From Asanoa sp040676615 (GTDB lineage: Bacteria > Actinomycetota > Actinomycetes > Mycobacteriales > Micromonosporaceae): a stretch of DNA of 64,000 bases. The position numbers and the translations under genes are program-made. The stretch's first letter is position 1; the number at the start of each line of letters is the position of its first letter. The stretch lies in contig NZ_JBFAPI010000019.1 in NCBI RefSeq assembly GCF_040676615.1, positions 66,352 through 130,351 on the forward strand, in the 5' to 3' direction. Below, in pieces: positions 35,289 through 43,944 of the stretch. Below the pieces are notes generated by a model. It saw only the letters and a list, made by a program, of their open reading frames with translations. It searched no databases and had not been told where the DNA came from.

Positions 35289-36347
35289 TCAGCCTTCGGT
35301 CGTCACCTGGTAGGCGGCCTCGTTGTCGGCGTTGTCGACGTCACCGGCGATGTCCATCCGGACGGTGCCGGAAACGGGGTCGCTGTCACCGCCGAAGAAC
35401 AGTTGGATGGTCACGGTGCGGGACTGGCCCGGCGCCAGGTCCGGCAGCGTGATCTGGTCGATGCGGCTGGCGCCGTCCTGCACCACGTGCACCTCGCTGC
35501 CGCGGCGGGCGCCGATGACCGAGTGCACGCCGCCGTTGGTCGACCGGACGTTGAGCAACGGGTACCTCACCGGGTGGGCACCCTCGTTCCGCACCGTGAC
35601 CACGAGGTTGCCTTTCCAGGCGCCGAACTCGTCGCGGCTCGCCCGCACCGGACCGGCCACCGAAACGGCGACGTCGGGGCCGAACCGGGTCGGTCCGGCG
35701 ACCTGGCGGAAGCCGTTGCCGGTCCAGCCGTAGAAGCGGAACTGGATGGCCCCACCGGCCCCGGCGTCCTTCCAGAGCAGCTGCACGCGGCCCCGATCGA
35801 GCGCGCCGATGTCGTGGATCCGGCCGAGCGCGCTTGGTTGCGGCACCTCGGTGGCGACCTGGCCGAGCAGGCGGACGCCGTTGGTGCCGGCCCGCGTGAC
35901 GACGACCACCTGGCGCAGGTCGAACTCGCCGGGCCGGCAGCGCAGCAGGACGATGGCGTCCTGGTCGCCGTCGTGGTCGGCATCGGCGATCACCACGTCG
36001 GGGCCGAACGCGATGTTGTCGCGCGGGCCACCGAACACGTGCCGGCCGTCGGTGAACCGGACCGGGCCCGAGGGGCAGTCCGATCCCGTCCACCGCGGAA
36101 CGGTGAAGGTGGCGTCGCGCACCTCGTCGGCGGTGAGCGGCTTGGGCTTGCCGTGGGACAGCGTGACCGGCTCGGCCGCGAGCGGCGTGGCCTGCGGTGC
36201 CTCGGCGCCGACGGTGGGGACGATCTCGGGCAGGCTGCTGGCGACCGGCGTGGCGCTGGCGGAGCAGGCGACGGCACTGCCGGCGACGGCGACGAGGGCT
36301 AGGCCGAGGGCGGTGCGGGCGGCGGTGCGGGTCGGGAACGCGAACAT
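35289..36347 (-). CDS. Secreted protein of unknown function (calcium-loop/VCBS-like motif)
   Basis: 352 residues from ATG 36347, with AAGGACT upstream. An N-terminal signal peptide (ALGLALVAVAGSAVACSA) might also be a weak lipobox. The mature part has one FG-GAP-like loop, VIADADHDGDQDAIVLL, and an Ig-like C-terminal half (LVVTVRNEGAHPVRYPLL, LPDLAPGQSRTVTIQLFFG). I do not recognise a named family. It stands alone between the hydrolase and an SMR transporter gene. Confidence 0.7.
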   Translation of the reverse strand: MFAFPTRTAARTALGLALVAVAGSAVACSASATPVASSLPEIVPTVGAEAPQATPLAAEPVTLSHGKPKPLTADEVRDATFTVPRWTGSDCPSGPVRFTDGRHVFGGPRDNIAFGPDVVIADADHDGDQDAIVLLRCRPGEFDLRQVVVVTRAGTNGVRLLGQVATEVPQPSALGRIHDIGALDRGRVQLLWKDAGAGGAIQFRFYGWTGNGFRQVAGPTRFGPDVAVSVAGPVRASRDEFGAWKGNLVVTVRNEGAHPVRYPLLNVRSTNGGVHSVIGARRGSEVHVVQDGASRIDQITLPDLAPGQSRTVTIQLFFGGDSDPVSGTVRMDIAGDVDNADNEAAYQVTTEG

Positions 36348-36427
36348 GGCTGGAGTCCTTCCATCGAGGTGTGTGCCACCCAAGACGGGAAGACCTCGCT
36401 GGAGGGTTGCCGATTGTGGACGGTCAG

Positions 36428-36757
36428 CTAACCGACACTGCTCGACCGCCCCAACTCCAGCGCGACCACTCCCGCGATGATCAGGACGAGGCCGCCGACC
36501 TGGATCGGCGACAACGACTCGCGCAGGAACACCACGCCGATCGTGGCGATCAGGGCGACACCGATCGCGGACCACACGGCGTAGGCCACGCCGATGTTCA
36601 TGCCCAGCTTGAGCGCCTGCGAGAGGGCGAAGAAGGAGAACGCGTAACCGACCACCAGGATCACCGTCGGTACGATCCGGGTGAACCCGGCCGACGCGCG
36701 CAGCGACAGCGTGGCCGCCACTTCGGAGAGGATGGCGCCACCCAGCCAGAACCACAT
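36428..36757 (-). CDS. Small multidrug resistance (SMR/QacE-type) transporter
   Basis: 109 residues with four membrane helices, the standard SMR size. The essential Glu is in LGGAILSEVAATLSLRAS, and the final helix has VGGLVLIIAGVVALELG. SMR proteins are dual-topology antiporters that export cations such as quaternary amines or guanidinium. Its ATG overlaps the TGA of the molybdopterin oxidoreductase gene, so the two are translationally coupled. An in-frame GTG just upstream is the alternative start. Confidence 0.9.
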   Translation of the reverse strand: MWFWLGGAILSEVAATLSLRASAGFTRIVPTVILVVGYAFSFFALSQALKLGMNIGVAYAVWSAIGVALIATIGVVFLRESLSPIQVGGLVLIIAGVVALELGRSSSVG

Positions 36758-38787
36758 CACCTCGGGGACAGCTCGATTCTCGTGTCGTGGAAGGTCGGTG
36801 CGCCGCCGAGATCGGCGTCGCGCACCGCCGTCACCGCGTTGACCGTGTTGCCGCCGGTGCTGCGCCGGGCCCAGTAGGCCTTGAAGGTGAAGGCGACACC
36901 GGGGCGGGCCGCATCGTCGACCGCGACCGCCGCGTCGAAGGCGCCGTTGGCGTTGTGCACGCTCACCGCCGCGCCGTCGGCGAGCCCCCGCGCGGCCGCG
37001 TCGTCGGGATGAAGATGGATCCGGGGCGGACCCATCTTCTTTTCGTGCCACGGCAGCGAGCCGAACGTCGAGTTGAGGAAGAACCGCCCGGCCGCCGCGA
37101 TCAGCACCAGCCCGTCGCCGTGCCGCTGCGCCGGCGGCGTGTAGCCGACCAGGGGGTCGACGCCCTGCCTGGCCAGCGCCGGCTGGTGCAGCCGGGCCCG
37201 GCCGGTCGGCGTCGGAAAGCCGCCCTTGGCGAACGGCGCGCTGCCCACCGCGACCCCGGTGGTGCGGGCATAGGTGCGCTCGGCCAACTCTTCGAACGTG
37301 ACCGGCCCACCGGCCAGCACCTGGCGGACGATGTCTTCGTCGCTGTCGCGCAGCCGTGGGTGGTCGAGCCCGAGGGCGGCCGCGATCCGCCGGAAGATCT
37401 CGGTGTTGGGCAGCGCCTCCCCCGGCGGAGTCGTGGCCGGCAGGTTGAGCGTCGTGTAGTGGTGCCCGTAGGAGCTGATCAGGTCGAGATGCTCCGGCTG
37501 CATGGTGGCCGGCAGCACCACGTCGGCGTAGTCGCAGGTGTCGGTCCAGCGCTGCTCCAGCACCACGGTGAACAGGTCGGCACGGTTCAGGCCGGTGCGC
37601 AGCCGGGTCTGGTCGGGCGAGGTCGAGGCCGGGTTGGCGTCGAAGACCACCAGCGACGTGACCGGCGGGTCGGCCTCGCCGGTCAGCACCGCGGCGAGCC
37701 GGCTCATGTTGACCTCACGGGCCGACGGCTGCGGCAGGTCGGCCGGGCGCATGACCGGGGCCGCCGGGGCGGGGAAATGCCCGGACGTCATGCACAGGGC
37801 GCCACCGCCGGGATAGCGGAAGTCGCCGGTCACCAGGGGCAGCGCGCAGATCGCCCGGACCGCCTGGCCGGCGCCGGCGTGCCGCTGCAGGCCGAGGCCG
37901 ACCTTGATGGCGGTCGGCCGGGTGGTCGCTATGCGATCACCGAGATCACGCAGCACGGCCGGGTCGAGCCCGCACTCGGCGGCGGCCCGCTCGACCGGCC
38001 AGTCGGCCAGCCTCCGCTCCAACTCCGGCCAGCCGTCGACGTACGCGTCGAGCCACTCGCGGTCGGCCGCGCCGGCGTCGACGACGTGCCGCATCAAACC
38101 GAGGGCGAGCGCGCCGTCGGTGCCGGGCAGCGGAGCGATGTGGGTGTCGCTGCGGCCAGCGGTATCGGTGCGCAGCGGGTCGATCGCGACCACGTGTGCG
38201 CCGCGGCGGCGGGCCTCCTGCACGAACGGCCACAGGTGCAGATGCGTGGAGAGCAGGTTGGCGCCCCACAGCACGATCAGCCGGGCCTCGACGATCGACT
38301 CGGGCTCGAACCCGACCATTCCGCCGTATAGCGACTCCAGCGCCGCGTTGGCCGCCGCCGTGCAGATCGTGGTGCGCAGCCGGCTGGCGCCGAGGTGGGC
38401 GAAGAGCCGCTGGCCCATCGAGTAGCCCTGCACGTCGCCCATCGTGCCGGCGAAGTAGAACGGCAGGATCGACTCCGGGCCGTGCCGCTCGATGCTCGCT
38501 GTGAGGCCGGCCGCGACCCGGCCGACCGCCTCCTCCCAACTGGCCGGCCGGAAGGCGATCGGGCCGGCGCCCTTGGGGCCGACCCGCACCATCGGCCGGG
38601 TCAGCCGGTCGGGGCCGTTGACCGCGTCGAGATAGCGGTTGACCTTGCCGCAGAGCGCGCCCCGGGTGAACGGGTGGTCCGCGTCACCCCGGATCTCGAC
38701 TGCCCGGCCGTCTTCGACGGTGAGCTGCCAGGTGCAGGTGTCCGGACAGTCGAGCGGGCAGGCGCCGCGGTGGGTGCTCCGAGCCAT
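36757..38787 (-). CDS. Molybdopterin-dependent oxidoreductase, [4Fe-4S] type
   Basis: 676 residues from ATG 38787. The N-terminal iron-sulfur motif is C10-x3-C14-x3-C18-x27-C46 (ACPLDCPDTC ... GALCGKVN), followed by the molybdopterin domain (LPFYFAGTMGDVQGYSMGQRLF, VLWGANLLSTHLHLW, VVLPATMQPEHLD) and the dinucleotide-binding domain (HPDDAAARGLADGAAVSVHNANG). No Tat signal is present, so it is cytoplasmic. Relatives are formate dehydrogenase- or biotin-sulfoxide-reductase-like, and the substrate is not clear. A coupled SMR exporter gene follows. Confidence 0.88.
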   Translation of the reverse strand: MARSTHRGACPLDCPDTCTWQLTVEDGRAVEIRGDADHPFTRGALCGKVNRYLDAVNGPDRLTRPMVRVGPKGAGPIAFRPASWEEAVGRVAAGLTASIERHGPESILPFYFAGTMGDVQGYSMGQRLFAHLGASRLRTTICTAAANAALESLYGGMVGFEPESIVEARLIVLWGANLLSTHLHLWPFVQEARRRGAHVVAIDPLRTDTAGRSDTHIAPLPGTDGALALGLMRHVVDAGAADREWLDAYVDGWPELERRLADWPVERAAAECGLDPAVLRDLGDRIATTRPTAIKVGLGLQRHAGAGQAVRAICALPLVTGDFRYPGGGALCMTSGHFPAPAAPVMRPADLPQPSAREVNMSRLAAVLTGEADPPVTSLVVFDANPASTSPDQTRLRTGLNRADLFTVVLEQRWTDTCDYADVVLPATMQPEHLDLISSYGHHYTTLNLPATTPPGEALPNTEIFRRIAAALGLDHPRLRDSDEDIVRQVLAGGPVTFEELAERTYARTTGVAVGSAPFAKGGFPTPTGRARLHQPALARQGVDPLVGYTPPAQRHGDGLVLIAAAGRFFLNSTFGSLPWHEKKMGPPRIHLHPDDAAARGLADGAAVSVHNANGAFDAAVAVDDAARPGVAFTFKAYWARRSTGGNTVNAVTAVRDADLGGAPTFHDTRIELSPR

Positions 38788-38889
38788 GCCCCGGATGCTA
38801 CGTCAGCCCCAGCGACACCATCTCTCGCATTTCCCGCAGGTCAGCGGCGGGGTCGGTTTGCACGGGACGGCCCGGGGAAGACGGCCGGC

Positions 38890-39069
38890 ATGGGATTTAT
38901 GGATCGTCTGAAGAGCATGGCCGGCAAGCACGACGACAAGGTCGACCAGGGCATGCAGAAGGCCGGCGACAAGATCGACGAGCGGAGCGGCGGTAAGTAC
39001 GGCGACAAGATCGACAGGGGTGTCGACGAGGGCCAGAAGCGCACCGGCGAGGGCGACACGATGCCATAA
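38890..39069 (+). CDS. MT0933-type antitoxin family small protein
   Basis: 59 residues from ATG 38890 (MGFMDRLKSMAGKHDDKVDQ). It is highly charged and helical, with a repeating DK(I/V)D pattern (KVDQGMQKAGDKIDERSGG, KYGDKIDRG). This matches the small family around M. tuberculosis Rv0909/MT0933, called antitoxins. No partner toxin is seen on either side, so antitoxin activity is doubtful; a stress-related role is equally possible. Confidence 0.7.
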   Translation: MGFMDRLKSMAGKHDDKVDQGMQKAGDKIDERSGGKYGDKIDRGVDEGQKRTGEGDTMP

Positions 39070-39098
39070 CCGTCTCGGGTTGCCGTAGCTTGCTACGC

Positions 39099-39491
39099 AT
39101 GGCAACCCTGGACGACGTGTCCCGGTTGGCGGCGCGCCTGCCGGAGACCACGGAGGTGCGGCGGCACGGCAACCGCGCCTGGTCGGTGGCGGACAAGGTC
39201 TTCGCCTGGGAGCGGCCGTTCAGCAAGGCCGACATCAAGCGATACGGCCCCGAGCCGGTGCCAGCGGGCGTGATTGTCGCCACCGCGGTGGGTGACCTCG
39301 CCGAGAAGGAGGCGGTCCTCGCCGCGGGCACGCCCGGCGTCTTCACCATCCCGCATTTCAACGGGTACGCCGCCGTGCTGATCGCGCTCGACGAGGTCGC
39401 CGAACCCGCGCTCCAGGCGGCGCTCGTCGACGGCTGGCTGGCCAAGGCGCCGAGCCGGCTGTCCGCGGCCTACCTGGCCGCCGAGCCGTAG
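39099..39491 (+). CDS. MmcQ/YjbR-family protein
   Basis: 130 residues from ATG 39099. TAGCTT at 39086-39091 is followed by 7 nt and then the start codon, so the transcript is probably leaderless. The YjbR-like fold shows LPETTEVRRHGNRAWSVADKVFAWERPF and FTIPHFNGYAAVLIALDEV. Members are small DNA-binding-like proteins of unknown role. Its 3' end overlaps the convergent gene at 39470-40474 by 22 nt. Confidence 0.8.
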   Translation: MATLDDVSRLAARLPETTEVRRHGNRAWSVADKVFAWERPFSKADIKRYGPEPVPAGVIVATAVGDLAEKEAVLAAGTPGVFTIPHFNGYAAVLIALDEVAEPALQAALVDGWLAKAPSRLSAAYLAAEP

Positions 39492-40474
39492 AGCGCACCC
39501 AGTGCGTGGTAGGCCAGCTTGGGCTCCCACCCGCCGCCGCGCTTGACCGCGACCACGCCGTAGGAGGCCAGGTCCAGGTCGTGCCGCGGGTCGTCGGGTA
39601 GATGCGGCAACTCGAAGCCGGCGAAGGTGAACCAGAACGCGCCCGCCACCCCGACGGCGTCGAAGACGGCGTCCAACTCGTGCAGGTAGCGCACCTGCTC
39701 GGCCTCGTCGCGCACGTACTCGGCGGGGATCGACCGGTCGTCCTGGACGATCGTCCAACCCAGACCGCCGCGGTCGGCCGCACCCCGGTAGGTGCAGCAG
39801 CCGAACTCGGTGACCACGACCGGCTTGCCGAACCGCTGGTAGGCCCGCAGTTCCTCGGTGTAGGTGCCGGCGTTGTCGGCGTCGCGATAACCGTCGACCG
39901 AGACCACGTCGAACTGGTCCCACTCGACCTGCTCCCAGATCCCCGACGCGTAGGTCAGCCGCCCACCGAACACCTCACGGGCCCGCGCCACCGTGTCCCG
40001 CTGCACCACCCGGGCCCGTTCGAAGCCTTCCAACACGGGTGTACGGCCTTCCCGGGTCGCCCAGGTCGCCGGGCTCATCATCGTCTCGGCCCGCTCGGAC
40101 AGCCCCGCACCCGGCACGAAGCCCTTGCTGAACAGCGTCATCTCGCACCCGAGCACGAGCACGACCTCGCGCTCCACGGCCGTCCGCAGCTGCTCGGCCT
40201 TCTCGGCGGCGCGACGCAGGTGCTCGACCAGCTCGTCGGGGGCGAGGTTATAGGGAAACGGCGAGAACCACACGTCGAGCCCCGCGGCGGCCGCGTGCCG
40301 GCCGGCGGCCAGGATCCGGTCGGGATCGTCGCCGGAGATCCGCACCGCGGTCGCGTGCAGGTCACCGGCGATGACCGCCATATCGCGCCGCACCGCGTCG
40401 TCGTCGAAGCTGGACCGCGTGTGGAAGTCGTCGAGCGTCTGGCCGGTGTCGTAGTTCAGCCCGCGGATCTCCAT
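39470..40474 (-). CDS. Glycoside-hydrolase-like TIM-barrel protein
   Basis: 334 residues. It begins EIRGLNYDTG and shows barrel strands such as VVLVLGCEMTLFSKG, DVVSVDGYRDADNAGTYTEEL and PVVVTEFGCCTYRG, the last holding a Glu in the place of a glycosidase nucleophile. There is no signal peptide. The pattern resembles glycosyl-hydrolase-like proteins, but I cannot name the family or confirm catalysis. It overlaps the YjbR gene tail to tail. Confidence 0.6.
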   Translation of the reverse strand: MEIRGLNYDTGQTLDDFHTRSSFDDDAVRRDMAVIAGDLHATAVRISGDDPDRILAAGRHAAAAGLDVWFSPFPYNLAPDELVEHLRRAAEKAEQLRTAVEREVVLVLGCEMTLFSKGFVPGAGLSERAETMMSPATWATREGRTPVLEGFERARVVQRDTVARAREVFGGRLTYASGIWEQVEWDQFDVVSVDGYRDADNAGTYTEELRAYQRFGKPVVVTEFGCCTYRGAADRGGLGWTIVQDDRSIPAEYVRDEAEQVRYLHELDAVFDAVGVAGAFWFTFAGFELPHLPDDPRHDLDLASYGVVAVKRGGGWEPKLAYHALGALYGSAAR

Positions 40475-40494
40475 GATCCCGACGCTACGCCGTC

Positions 40495-40848
40495 CTAGGT
40501 CTCGACGAGGTTGTCCAGCGCGCCGGCGAGCAGGCCGCGGGTGCGCTGCAGCGCGGCGATCGAGCCGTCGAGCTCGCGGATCTGGCCGCGCAGCCGCTCA
40601 CGGGCGGTCGGGCAGGCGGTCAGCACCCCGTCGCGATCGAAGCAGGGCAGCACCTGCGCCACCGCCTGCAGGCCGAGACCGATGTCGAGCAGCAGCCGGA
40701 TCCGGCGCACCTCCTCGACCGCGCACTCGTCGAAGTCGCGGTAGCCATTGCCGAGCCGCCGCGACGACAGCAGGCCCAGCTGGTCGTAGTGGCGTAGCGC
40801 GCGGGTGCTGACACCGGTGCGGTGAGCCAACTGATTGATGAGCATCAT
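40495..40848 (-). CDS. MerR-family transcriptional regulator
   Basis: 117 residues. The N-terminal winged helix MLINQLAHRTGVSTRALRHYDQLGLLSSRR is followed by RDFDECAVEEVRRIRLLLDIGLGL and a dimerising coiled coil. A single Cys in ALPC-like context (QVLPCFD) is not enough to claim metal sensing. It diverges from the MFS gene at 40893, and the space between holds a MerR-type promoter. It probably activates that exporter in response to a compound. Confidence 0.9.
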   Translation of the reverse strand: MMLINQLAHRTGVSTRALRHYDQLGLLSSRRLGNGYRDFDECAVEEVRRIRLLLDIGLGLQAVAQVLPCFDRDGVLTACPTARERLRGQIRELDGSIAALQRTRGLLAGALDNLVET

Positions 40849-40854
40849 CGCCTC

Positions 40855-40886
40855 TTGACCTTCACACGGGTGTCAAACCTTACCGT
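40855..40886 (+). promoter_or_regulatory. MerR-type promoter with long spacer, leaderless
   Basis: TTGACC at 40855-40860 is the -35 box and TACCGT at 40881-40886 the -10 box, 20 bp apart instead of 17. The spacer holds the inverted repeat TTcACACggGTGTcAA. This long spacer with a central repeat is what MerR proteins untwist. The MFS ATG is at 40893, only 6 nt after the -10, so the transcript should lack a leader. Confidence 0.7.
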
Positions 40887-40892
40887 CCAGCC

Positions 40893-42104
40893 ATGCCGAT
40901 CGAACTCTATCCAGCGGACCCCCGACAGCGGTTGATGGCGTTGTCGACCCTGATCAACACCGTCGGAATGGGACTGTTCCTGTCCGCGGGCACCATCTTC
41001 CTCATCCGGTCGGCCGGCCTGAGCCCGGCCGCCGCCGGCATCGGCCTGACCGTCGGCTCGCTGATCGGCTTCGGCGCGGGGGTCTTCGTCGGCGACCAGG
41101 CCGACCGGCGCGGTGCCCGCTCGGTGGTCATCGCTTCCATGCTGGTCGAGGCCGTCGCCAGCGTCAGCCTGCTGCTCGTGCACGACGTCGCGACGCTGAT
41201 CCTGGTGGCGACCGTCGCGGCGGTCGGCCGGGCCGGTTCGGGAAGCGCCCGCGGCGCGTTGATCGGCGTGCTGGCCGAGCCGGGCAAGGGCGCCGCGCTG
41301 CGGACCTACCTGCGCGCGGTCACCAACGTCGGACTGGCCGTGGGCATGCTCGGGTCCGCGGTGGTGCTGGCCATCGACAGCCGACCGGCGTACGTGATGC
41401 TGGTGCTCACCGACGCCGTCACTTTCCTGCTCGCCGCGGCCGTGCTGGCCCGGCTGCCACACCTGCCACCGACCCGGACCGCCGCGGCCGGGCCGGACGA
41501 GGCGCGCTGGCTGGCCCTGCGCGACCGCCGCTACCTCAGTTTCACCGCCGCGTCGTCGGTCGCGAGCCTGCAGTACTGGGTGCTGGTCCAGGCGCTGCCG
41601 GTGTGGATCGTCCTGCGGACCGCCGCGCCCCGATCGATGGCCGCCCTGGTGCTGTTCGTGGCCGCGGTCACGGTGGCCATCGCCCAGATCCCCGCGACGC
41701 GGTCGATCGACGGCCCACGTACGGCGGCCCGGTTGTTGGCCCGGTCCGGCCCGCTGTTCCTGGTGGCCTGGGTTCTGATGGCCCTGGCGTCCGGCCCGTC
41801 GGCGTGGATCGCGGTCGCCCTGCTGCTGGTCGCGGTGCTGGTGCACTCGCTGGCCGAGGTGTGGCAGGCGGCCGGCACGTTCGAACTGTCCTTCGCGCTG
41901 GCCCGGCCGGAAGCGCAGGGCCAGTACCAGGGCGTCATCGGGCTCGGCCACGGCTTCGTCGAGGCGGTGGCACCGGTCATCGTCATCACGCTGTGCATCG
42001 ACGGCGGCCGGGCCGGTTGGGTGGCCCTGGCGCTGATCGTCACGGTGGCCGGCTTCGGCTGCGCGCTCATCGAGCGGCACTGGGCCCGCGCCGCGGTCGC
42101 CTAG
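40893..42104 (+). CDS. MFS transporter
   Basis: 403 residues with about 12 membrane helices. The loop-2 motif GDQADRRGARSVVIASM is the MFS signature between helices 2 and 3. It is probably a drug or metabolite exporter, since a divergent MerR regulator and a MerR-type promoter lie directly upstream. The substrate cannot be inferred. Confidence 0.9.
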   Translation: MPIELYPADPRQRLMALSTLINTVGMGLFLSAGTIFLIRSAGLSPAAAGIGLTVGSLIGFGAGVFVGDQADRRGARSVVIASMLVEAVASVSLLLVHDVATLILVATVAAVGRAGSGSARGALIGVLAEPGKGAALRTYLRAVTNVGLAVGMLGSAVVLAIDSRPAYVMLVLTDAVTFLLAAAVLARLPHLPPTRTAAAGPDEARWLALRDRRYLSFTAASSVASLQYWVLVQALPVWIVLRTAAPRSMAALVLFVAAVTVAIAQIPATRSIDGPRTAARLLARSGPLFLVAWVLMALASGPSAWIAVALLLVAVLVHSLAEVWQAAGTFELSFALARPEAQGQYQGVIGLGHGFVEAVAPVIVITLCIDGGRAGWVALALIVTVAGFGCALIERHWARAAVA

Positions 42105-42142
42105 GCTTCCAACCGGATCGCTACCCTGCGCGTGTTACCGGC

Positions 42143-42652
42143 GTGAATGGCTTCGACGGCTTCCGTGAGTTCGTGCAGGCGCATACCGGCGCGTGGTCGC
42201 GGCTGGCCTACGTGCTCGCCGGCAGCCACGCGGGAGCCGAAGACCTGGTGCAGACCGCGCTGCTGAAGACCGCCCGGGTCTGGCACCGGGTCCGCCGCTA
42301 CGAGCAGCCCGAGGCCTACGTGCGCCGCGCGATGTATCACGCCGCCGTTTCGCAGTGGCGGCGGCGGGGCGAGTGGCCGGTCGCCGACGTGCCGGACCGG
42401 GCCGCACCGGACGACCCGATCGACGGCATACCGCGCCGGATGGCCATCGACGCCGCGCTCGCCCAACTCACCCCGCGGCAGCGGGCCGTGCTGGTGCTGC
42501 GCTTCTACGAAGACCGGTCGGTGGCGGAGGCCGCCGACATCCTCGGCGTCACCGTCGGCACGGTGAAGAGCCAGACGGCGTACGCGCTGGAACGGTTGCG
42601 GGTCGTCGCACCCCACCTCGTCGAACTGACCATTGAGGAGGCCGGCCGATGA
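42143..42652 (+). CDS. SigE-family RNA polymerase sigma factor (ECF type)
   Basis: 169 residues from GTG 42143, the common size for this actinobacterial ECF group. Region 2 is FVQAHTGAWSRLAYVLAGSHAGAEDLVQTALLKTARVWHRV and region 4 is LTPRQRAVLVLRFYEDRSVAEAADILGVTVGTVKSQTAYALERL. It overlaps the next gene by 4 nt (ATGA). That gene encodes a membrane protein that may act as its anti-sigma partner. Confidence 0.9.
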   Translation: MNGFDGFREFVQAHTGAWSRLAYVLAGSHAGAEDLVQTALLKTARVWHRVRRYEQPEAYVRRAMYHAAVSQWRRRGEWPVADVPDRAAPDDPIDGIPRRMAIDAALAQLTPRQRAVLVLRFYEDRSVAEAADILGVTVGTVKSQTAYALERLRVVAPHLVELTIEEAGR

Positions 42653-43944
42653 CCGGGCTGCGCGAACACTTCGCCGAGACGGCCGCCTCGGCCAAGCACT
42701 ACGACGTGACCGAGGTCGTGCTGCGCCGCACCCGGCGACGGCGTCAACTGACTCGGGCGGCCGCGGCCGCCGCGGCCATCGTGGTCGCGACGTCGGCGGC
42801 GGCCGTGCTGACCAGGAGCCCCGCGCTGGCGCCGGCGGTCACCGAGATCGACGCGACCGGCACCGCGACGCCGGGGCGCCTCGGCTGGTTGCCGCAGACC
42901 TTCGGCCTGCCCGGCATGGGTGACCTCCCGGTGCTACCCGCCCTGCCGGCCGATCGGGGTGTCGGCGAGGGTGCGCTGGTCTACCGGCGCGGCGGGAAGG
43001 AGGCGCTGCTCACCAGCGACGGCACGAGCTACTCGGTGCCCGGCGACGTGCGCGGGCTCTCGCCCGACGGCCGCTGGTTGGCCTACGGTGCCGGCGGCGA
43101 ACTCGTCTTCCGCTGCCTGCTCGACACCCGGACCCGGCGGGCGGCCGACAGCGACGTCGCGGGCTGGTCGGCCGACGGCACGCGGGCCGTGCTGGCGCCG
43201 CGGATGCCGGGTGGGCTGCCCACGCCGGTCGCGGCGGTCCTCGACCCGGCCGACGGCACCAACCAGACCCTGCCGATCCCGGACCCAGAATGGTGGGGGC
43301 CGCGCGGCCTGTCGCCGAGCGGCGAACTGCTGCTGACGCCCCGCCACGAGTTCCCCTCGACGAGTGCCGGGCCGCCGGCACCGTTGTCGACCACGGCGCA
43401 ACCGGACGTGTCGACCACCGGGCTGCCCGAGGCCGCCTCGACCACGGAACCGGTGGCCACGCCCGGGAAGCTGCCCGGGGTGCCGGACGATCTGGGGTAC
43501 GCGGTCGGTTTCGTCGAGCCGGTGACGCACAAGAGCCGGTCGGTCGCGATCCTGAGCGCGCGCATCGGGTTCGGCGAGCAGAGCTACTGGAGCCCCGAAC
43601 GCCTCGCCGTGACCTGGATGCCTGACCGCCTGCTGTTCCAGGCGCTCACCACGCTCGACTCCGCCCAGTCGTTGCCGGCCGACGTGTTCGAGATCGATCC
43701 GGCGACCGGCGGCGCGCTGCGCCGGTGGCGACTGCCGCCGGTGACCACGCTCTCCGACCCGTTCCGCAAGCTGATCACCGCGTTGCCGGACGGCATCCTG
43801 CTCGGTGTCAACGACGGCGCCGAGCCGTGGCTCAGCAAAGCGCTCGAGGTGCTCGACCCGGTGACCGGTGCCCGGCGCACCGTGCTCACCATGCCCCCGG
43901 GCGCCGAGTTCGTGCTGACCCGCGGTGGCGCCCGCCCCTATTAG
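42649..43944 (+). CDS. Membrane protein with extracytoplasmic propeller-like domain; possible anti-sigma partner
   Basis: 431 residues. A ~35-residue cytoplasmic segment (LREHFAETAASAKHYDVTEVVLRRTRRRRQL) precedes one membrane helix near 37-57. The outer part resembles WD40/TolB repeats (LSPDGRWLAYGAGGELVF, WSADGTRAVLAPR) with a Thr/Pro-rich linker. Coupling to the sigma gene, one membrane span and a sensor-like outer domain fit an anti-sigma-like role, but no zinc-finger motif is present. Its TAG stop overlaps the convergent gene in TTAG. Confidence 0.65.
   Translation: MTGLREHFAETAASAKHYDVTEVVLRRTRRRRQLTRAAAAAAAIVVATSAAAVLTRSPALAPAVTEIDATGTATPGRLGWLPQTFGLPGMGDLPVLPALPADRGVGEGALVYRRGGKEALLTSDGTSYSVPGDVRGLSPDGRWLAYGAGGELVFRCLLDTRTRRAADSDVAGWSADGTRAVLAPRMPGGLPTPVAAVLDPADGTNQTLPIPDPEWWGPRGLSPSGELLLTPRHEFPSTSAGPPAPLSTTAQPDVSTTGLPEAASTTEPVATPGKLPGVPDDLGYAVGFVEPVTHKSRSVAILSARIGFGEQSYWSPERLAVTWMPDRLLFQALTTLDSAQSLPADVFEIDPATGGALRRWRLPPVTTLSDPFRKLITALPDGILLGVNDGAEPWLSKALEVLDPVTGARRTVLTMPPGAEFVLTRGGARPY

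Noticed and set aside
38395..38889. N-terminal extension of the small antitoxin-family gene
   Set aside because: The extension runs opposite the molybdopterin oxidoreductase gene and is shadow sequence; family members start MGxxD as at 38890.
38890..39491. Toxin-antitoxin pair formed by the antitoxin-like protein and the YjbR-family protein
   Set aside because: The YjbR-family protein has no toxin features and appears to have its own leaderless promoter, so the two genes need not be linked.
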